Source of the DNA: Phoronis ovalis
Taxonomy: Eukaryota; Phoronida; Phoronidae
NCBI GenBank assembly: GCA_028565635.1
Contig: JAOXYB010064757.1
Location: 1 to 10,352 of the forward strand
Reading direction: 5' to 3'
Length of the DNA: 10,352 nucleotides
Within the stretch, counting starts at the first letter, position 1, and the number at the start of each line of letters is the position of its first letter. A model generated the notes under the pieces. The model saw only the letters and a program-made list of their open reading frames with translations, was not told the origin of the DNA and did not search any database. Below, piece by piece: positions 1-7,500 of the stretch. The position numbers and the translations under genes were made by a program.

Positions 1-845
1 AACATTGTTGACGTCAATTTATCTTGAACTCCCCCCCTCCCCCATGTCAACAATTGTCAAACTTCTTCAAACCCCCTATTTTGTTGACATAATTAATGGA
101 CGGCCCCTTACTCTTAATCTGTTGTATTTCTGATAATTATTTTTTCAGTTCTTGGGAAATGGTCTTTATTTGTGCTCTTAAGTCATTATGTAAGTTCTTT
201 AAATGTATTCAGTTCTTTCTAATTGGTGGTATAACCAGTTTGAGTTATACCCCGATGCAAATACCCCTCAACTACACTTCAACTGCGTGGCTGCCGAAAC
301 AGTTGCAACCAAAAGAGAACACGCTCGAAATATTGGGTCACGTCCTGATCTTCAATTTGCTAAAATGAAATATCAAGTCATAAAATTCGAAATATTTTGT
401 TCTCTGTAGAGTCTGTCCAATATCTGTCCATATCTATGCACTAGATTCGTATCTCAGAGGTCAAATTCCAATCGTACCATGATCGAACTATTGGTGATTT
501 TTATGATCAGTAAGGTTGTGTTATATAAAAATAAGGAAAATTTGTACTTGCTATAATAATTATTTAATCAATCAAAATTTAATAGGAATATGTTTTGTTG
601 TCATTAACTAGACGCATATTTCGACAGGTTTTAGCATGTGAATATTTATAAAGTCGGACCTAGCTTTTTCTGCTAAGAGGTGCTAGATGTCAGGGGATTT
701 CCAGAGTTAGTCAATCAGTCCTAGGAATTTTTCAACAAAATTGCTTATAAAAGCTGGGGGGTTTAATTTTTCAACGATTTCATGTTAGTGGTAACGATTT
801 GAACACTTGGGTAAATCAATTTATATTCAAAGAAATTAATTCTTG
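1..845. other. Intergenic sequence, no gene recognised
   Basis: AT-rich sequence downstream of the gene's 3' end. Short open frames, such as 96-368 on the plus strand, show no recognisable domain or plausible splice context. The leftmost 90 bases contain a perfect TTGACGTCAA palindrome (8-17) and a 10-bp inverted repeat (44-53 with 81-90). Confidence 0.5.
44..90. repeat. 10-bp perfect inverted repeat ATGTCAACAA / TTGTTGACAT
   Basis: Arms at 44-53 and 81-90 are exact reverse complements with a 27-bp spacer rich in C and A. A third related copy, ATTGTTGAC at 4-12, is in the same orientation as the right arm. It may be the edge of an element starting outside the window. Confidence 0.5.
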
Positions 846-849
846 CAAT

Positions 850-1499
850 AAATAAAAAAGTTAATTTATTTTTGTGTACACATAGATGGGTTCAAAATAG
901 AATAAATGTACTTAAGCATCCAAGATAAAGATTTTATATTCCTCAGCATATATTACACAAACAATTAGCATCTTTTTCTAATTGTAGAATTCATTAAAAT
1001 AAATGTCATTCTTGAAAATTAACAAAATAATACAGGTTGTGGTGATATGACCAACACTTGGTAATCTTTTAAATATTACAAAATACAACCAAGCAAATCC
1101 ACATAGCATAAACAAAATATCACGAATAGGCGATCACTTATAACCTTTAGTAACTCTAAAAAATAACATACAGTACTTTTTGTGTCAAAGGATCTTTACA
1201 AATGGTAATCTGTAGGTCACTGGGCCTAACTTTGATTGATACAGGTTTTGCACACAAGATGGTGCCAATATCATCAACTAAACCATTTTAGCACTTCAAT
1301 CATGTTATCACACCTCGATCACATGCAACACAAATTTCAGAAGTTATACTTAAGGAATAGCACAAATTATTTCCAAATTTCCTCATTCATATATACAATA
1401 CATAATTATATTAGCTCTTAAACATTTAAGAAAAAAGACATGATCAGAGCTGGTGGTTTTGATACATTGCAGTGATAAGATATTTCATTGTAATACTTG
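850..1499 (-). other. TTC39C: Probable 3' UTR of the TTC39C-like gene
   Basis: Non-coding AT-rich sequence follows the stop codon. The extent of about 650 nt is inferred from the first canonical polyadenylation signal downstream; the cleavage site is an estimate. Short open frames on either strand here have no recognisable protein content. Confidence 0.5.
865..870 (-). promoter_or_regulatory. Candidate polyadenylation signal AATAAA
   Basis: Plus-strand TTTATT reads AATAAA on the minus strand. It is the only canonical hexamer I found between the stop codon and about position 780, and it is followed by a T-rich stretch suitable as a downstream element. An alternative, later site cannot be excluded. 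Confidence 0.45.
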
Positions 1500-1598
1500 T
1501 TATTTTTTCTCTGCTGCTGATTCACTCTTCAATCTTTTCAGAGCAGCATTTATACGAACATGCAGCCTGTTCTCAAAATCATAGTCTTTGAAACCATC
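1500..1598 (-). CDS. TTC39C: TTC39C-like terminal coding exon
   Basis: This 99-bp exon has acceptor TACTTTTAG. It encodes DGFKDYDFENRLHVRINAAL, then KRLKSESAAEKK and a TAA stop (1502-1500). DYDFENRLHVRI.AAL is the hallmark C terminus of TTC39C. The lysine-rich tail after it is lineage-specific. The exon continues into the 3' UTR. Confidence 0.95.
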   Translation of the reverse strand, partial: DGFKDYDFENRLHVRINAALKRLKSESAAEKK

Positions 1599-4500
1599 CT
1601 AAAAGTATATTATTATAAACTCATAATAATAAAAGAATAAGTACACAATCTGCACAACAGAAGATGAAGTTTCATATCACAATAAATCAATAACAGGTCT
1701 GCTTTTGCAACAAAATGTAAGGTTGGCAGTCGGGAACATAGTTCAAGCTTCCATGCTCATCGACATGGCCTACTTAAATTATCTAAACTCAACTCTTCTG
1801 ATTGGCTAATGGGTAATAAACTAATCAAATATCAGTATCACAATGAATATCTCCTAACAATGGTACAGCTAAGACCGATTTTGATCAGGGTTTGTTTGTA
1901 ATATAATGAAATAGGGACATATTGCTCCACTTTCCAGGTTTTCTACCAGCACAAAGTAGAATTACTAAGAATGAGCAACATTGGATCACTAAATGGTCTA
2001 TGAAATGGTTTCACAGAGTTAGAAAATAGTTCTGAAATAATTTTGTCAATTATAACCTACCCTTGCTTTGGTGAGTAAAAGTTTCCCCCTATCAGCTGTT
2101 TCTGGTTTTTGACACAGTATTGTTCCTTTTTCATACAATGCATATGCTGCTACATGATCATCCTCCTTCATCCCTTCTTGTCGGGCTAAAGCTTCTTCAA
2201 AACACTTAAAAATATAACAATTAATTTAAAAAGTATTCAAGTTTGGTATTTCCTAAAACCTGTAACAAGAATATTCCGTGACAAAGCCGTGACGGTGTGT
2301 ATCACAAGTTTTCTCTAGGTCTAGAATATATATGAAACTCTAATCCCGTGATGGGTTCACTGGTTCCCAATTGTCGCCCATACTCCCATAAAGCATCACG
2401 GATGTTACATCACGGAACCTCCAAACTATATATGGACATGAATGACATCACGGTCACATAAATTTCACTTTAGCAAGGACTCATCAGGGAACCCTTCCGC
2501 ACGTAAGACACGTATATCATGGTCACTTCATGGAGGGAATCTTTCCAAGGATAGGTTTCATCTGTTAAGGCATCAATATCTTTAAGAATTTTTAGTATCT
2601 GCTGCTTTGTTGGCTACCTCTATCTTGTTCATAAACTTCCTGTACTGTTATAATAACAACTAGCAAAGGGATACTAAGTGAAATCCTTACCTGTGAACTA
2701 AAATCATCATCTCCCATCTGTTTATAAATAGCACCTTCAATCAAGCTTCTCAGATGGAATAGCTTCTTATCGTTCAGCTTAGAACATTCTGAAACATGGT
2801 TTACCACATGTTATACCCAGTACTGTGTAGTAGGTGGTGTGCAAGGACAGAATAACTAGTGGGAGCCTAAAGGATGTAGCTTTGACCTTAGGGAACAAAT
2901 TCAGTCAATTGCTAGTTACTTTTCTCACAAGAACCCTTAGTTTTGCAAAGGGAGGTGGAAGACAAACTGAAAGGCAAACAACTAGCTTACACTAATAAAT
3001 TGCACTTTGTAAACAAGTTTTAAATCAGACAATCTGCGAAATTATATTCTAATATAGCATGATAAGGTATAGCAGAAGCCATATATTTATCAATGAATCA
3101 TGGTGCACTTCAAATGCAATATCTTTACCTTCTAACATTTTATTGAAAGTGTCTTCTAAACACATTGGAAATGAATGCCAGAGATATAACAGCTCCATGG
3201 CTAATAGGACACAATGTTCTTGTGTTGGTGCCTTTTTCTTGAATGTAACTGCCTACAATCAGAAAGCGTTTTAAAAATCTATGATGGAAAACATTGCAAA
3301 AACAATTATCATGCAAAACAAAATGTGAACCATAAAATGAAAATAAACATTAAACAATTAAGTCGGTTTCTGCGAGAAAATCTGGTAAAAAAACGTCCAA
3401 ATGTTGCATTTTAGCGAATTGCGTTATCTACATTTAGGGGGGTGTTTGAAAAATGATTACTGTTTTAAGGCGGCTTTAGGTATTTGAAAAAAATCTTTTT
3501 TGTTTAAAGGTCAAGATATTTGGCTAATTCGCGGTATCATTTTTTTTCCAGTAACGCCCTGACGTATTTTTAACGGCAAGTTCAAAATTGTGTTCTTTCC
3601 GTGAAAATCACTTTTTTGCATTTAAAAATAATCTAGACTAGAGGTATACTTTTTCTTATTTTTTGATACATTTCTCTCCTTCACTTGAGCCTAATTTAGG
3701 TATCATTTTTTACTCTCAACTCCATGCCAAACTTAATCAGTAGTAGAATTTATACCTCGGCCAAACACAAAGTCGCAACATTTCTGTGCGATTAGCAGTT
3801 ATTCTAAAATTAAATATCTACACGGTAAAATATTCATGTCATGCCTTTCAAATGTCATAAAAACATCCTTCAATACATGTTGTTTTCCGCTAATTTTTTA
3901 CAGTCTATACAACCCGCTATTTCGTTATTACGATAAACGTACATTTTGTGCTTTTTAAAAAATACTGGAATAGATATGCTTTTAGATACAAAAATTAAAG
4001 AGTAACAATTAAAGAAAAACATATCAAAAAATAAGAAAAAGTATTTACCACTAGATTTTTTTTAAATACAAAAAAGTGATTTTCACGGAAAGAACACAAT
4101 TTTGAACTTGCCGTTAAAAATACGTCAGGGCGTTACTCGAAAAAAAAATTACGCCACGAATTAGCCAAATATCTTGACCTTTAAACAAAAAAGATTTTTT
4201 TCAAATACTTAAACCCACTTTCAAACTATGATCATTTTTCAAACACCCCCTTAAACATAGATAACGCAATTCGTAAAAATGCAACATTATTACCAGCTTT
4301 TCTCACGGAACCCGACTCAACACCTTTCAATCTCAATCAGTTCTGCAAGTAATATACTGTAGAGCACTTTGCAAAATGAAAAACAGCATTGCCAATGTTT
4401 AAAGAAAATTAATATTTTAAGTCACTAAATCATGCTACAGAAATTCCTTTCTCTGAAATACTCATTGCTAACAAGATATTATAAGTAATACCTTTCAACT

Positions 4501-7500
4501 AATTCATTATTAGATAAAGTTTAAGTACAAAATTACCCTTCTGATAACAAAAGCCTCTATTTGGTTTTGTTTCTTTTTCACCAAGGTTGGAACTTGCTTA
4601 AAACTTTCATGTGCTGCTTTGATATCATTTATTGCGCCTTGACACACGGCCATTAAGTACATGTAAAATGACTTTGACCACCTTGACTCTTCTTTTACTC
4701 TAGCAAGAAAGATGTTGTTATTACTTTTCACGAAAGCCAATGCCATGTCATATGCACCAAGCTGCAATTGCAGTTTTGAATGCAAGTTTCATTTTGCATT
4801 TCTTGATGTCAAAATTTATTTTATTATTTGAACAGTAGCAGAAATAGATGAATTCATGGGCAAAATTTAAGCAAACATAGTTTGGAACAGGTTAGAATTG
4901 TCTAAAATTGAAGTCAGTTACAACATAGTTAGAAGATGAAGGCAATTCATATATAAATAAAAAAATATACAGTCCATAAAATGAAAACTGTTCTTACATT
5001 TCAAAAGCTTTGAGCGCCAATTCATAGTTCATTTTCATCAGATGACTCCATCCTATCTCATAATGACACACGACCTGCAGTTCCCTTTGATCTCTTGATT
5101 TCTCTAGCGCTAAGTTATATGTAGCTAAAGACTCATCCAAATGACACTACAAGAAAATTTTACACAAAATTATACAAAGTGTAATTGGAAAAGAACATTT
5201 CAAAACGAAGATGGATTAGCTGCACTCGGAACATTTTCCAACATATAGCTGCTATTTTCAAAATATCTTATTAATATGTATTCCATCAGAACTAAATTCA
5301 AGATTCTCTTATGAGAAATTGGAGAATCATTACCATATTTGGCCAATTCCACAATTTTACAGTTTTTTATACTGTGGAAAAGAAGAAAATACCTTATCTG
5401 GATACCCCTGTATCAATAAAACGGCAAGAAATGAATCAATAGCACTTGGTGGTATATGACTTTATCACATTATAGATGATGTTATAATTAAGTAACATTA
5501 ATTAAAACAAAGAATACTGTACCATGTATCCATGAGCAGAATTTATACATATTGCATATATGGATCTTACCTTTAACCTCTGAACTCTACCCTTGAAGAA
5601 GAGAAATAATGCTGAATTAGGATAGATATCCTCACATCTTTCAATAATTTTTGTAGCTTCTTCCACACCTGTCATACAAAAGCATATTACATAAAACAGT
5701 AACTTCAAAAAACTATATTTCTTTATATTTCATACTGGGTTATATACTAAGCTCTATTGCTTGCATCTGGTAATTTTTCTGGTGATATCAAAATTACATT
5801 GAGCTAGATTGTGTGCAGCCTTTTGCACATCAATTGTTACTAACCTGCATCAGTATTTGTTCCATCAAGTGCAAAGAACTGTCTTATAACAGTATGGTAC
5901 CAAAGAAGACCTAACCTGAAAAAGACAATGTACTTCTGGACACTACTGTAGTACACATGTATTAATATGTCACTTTCTACTTTGTTCTCTGCTCTGATAT
6001 TCTTGATAGTTACATTTGATAGAGAATTATCACAAAAGAATGACACAACATGTAAACCAACAGATATCCACTATTTACTCAATGTCTTGAAACAGACTGA
6101 AATAAATATATCGTCTTATTTTGAATACTTACGTAGCTAAAGGAGCTTTCATATCAGAGCTGTGACTCGCTACTTCTAATGCTGCCAGAGCAACTTCTCT
6201 GTCTCCATCAAATCCTAGAAACTCCATCAACTTTAATACCTTTGGAGGTACTAAGGATATACAAAGCTGAAAACATCCGTAACCAAAACTAACACTTCCT
6301 AATAAACGCTCGGCCACTTCTTTACTAACATTTGTTGCGTGGTTTTCATTCGACTCTGTAGAAGGCATAGAAACAGTTCTTGGCAGATTATTATCTCCAG
6401 CACTACTCACATTATTTTGTTCTATGAAATCATTACAACTATGTGATCCATGCATGTCATCACTGTCAGAAAATGGTAGACCATCATTTAATGCTTTTAT
6501 TTCTTTGTAAGATTTTTCGTATATTTTCCAAGCTTTTCTCATTAGCCAACCTCCTTTGACGTAACTTGATATATCTTGACCAGTAAATGTTAGAACAGCC
6601 TGGTACAGAATGGCATCTGCAGTTAATATCTGTCTGAGCAAACGTTCTTCAAGTGGAATAGAATTCTACAAAGATAAGTTTATTTCAAAATCACAGGGAA
6701 CAAAAGATATTTATTAAACAAGCTCTAATTTGGATTATGAGAAACAGCAGAGATGTACAATAAACAGTTTCACCATCTTGTGGTTATAGAAGGTACTTAT
6801 TACCTATGCTCAGACAACACCAACATAATTTGTAGTTTGGCTGCATACATCTATCATGGCATGAAAATTAAAGAAAGTGAACTGCTGAAAGAGGCAAATG
6901 AAGCATAAATAATATGGAGTCTTGGTTAGTACCAGTTATCATGAAATTTGGAGCACTGAACTCATTTCTCTTGCATGTTTTCATGTTGTATGTATTATAT
7001 GCAATATAGATTGCAGTATACACTTGCGCAGTGCACATGTAATTCATGGGTTTAGTGCCTGTTATTACAGTAAATAAAAATACTTATATTTCTTGTTGCG
7101 ATACAAAATTTTTACTGTCACAATATGGATTTTGTCCAGTAAATCACAAAATATATTACAAGACATTTGTCATGTCTAATGCCCATCCAATGTTTAGGAT
7201 TATATTTTTTTAACATTATTGGTTTTTTACATTAGAAAAGAATAGAATACATCATGCATTATAATCTGGTTTATCATTGTGGGGTACTCTTATTCAAAAT
7301 GACTGTATCTGCTATCTGATGCGTTACCCGCCCCCGGGGAAAACTGACCATATTTTTAGATGGGGATATGCAGCCCAAGTTCAAAATATCCACCCATTTT
7401 TAAGGATTTTGGTCTCAAAAATTTACCCATTTTTAGGGTTTTCTGTCACAAAAAAGGACCAATTTTTTAGGTTTCTTCTTGAAAAAGTTCCCTGGAATCG

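Larger units (their letters stand above)
3361..4317. mobile_element. Foldback/MITE-like element with ~300-bp terminal inverted repeats
   Basis: The left arm (3361 to about 3675) and the right arm (about 4015 to 4317) are reverse complements over roughly 300 bp with small differences. Shared blocks include GCGTTATCTA, GGGGGTGTTTGAAAAATGAT, TTAAAGGTCAAGATATTTGG, CGCCCTGACGTATTTTTAAC and TTCCGTGAAAATCACTTTTT. The ends read AGTCGG...CCGACT, and similarity stops sharply there. The central 340 bp has no transposase-like ORF, so this is a non-autonomous element. A target duplication is not certain; the flanks TTAA (3358-3361) and TCAA (4317-4320) differ by one base if the terminus is taken as GTCGG. 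It sits in the 1284-bp intron 3253-4536. Confidence 0.82.

Noticed and set aside
96-409. Two plus-strand open frames (90 and 68 residues) downstream of the gene
   Set aside because: No domain, no coding-like composition, overlapping in two frames; likely chance.
3059-3414. Two overlapping plus-strand open frames (71 and 66 residues)
   Set aside because: They are antisense shadows of exon 3129-3252 and of the left arm of the foldback element.
5393-5462. Possible extra exon in the intron 5147-5570 (minus strand, PPSAIDSFLAVLLIQGYPDK then GTATTT)
   Set aside because: The available acceptors put it out of phase with the upstream phase-0 exon, and the exons on either side join directly in agreement with the family. 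Kept only as a note.
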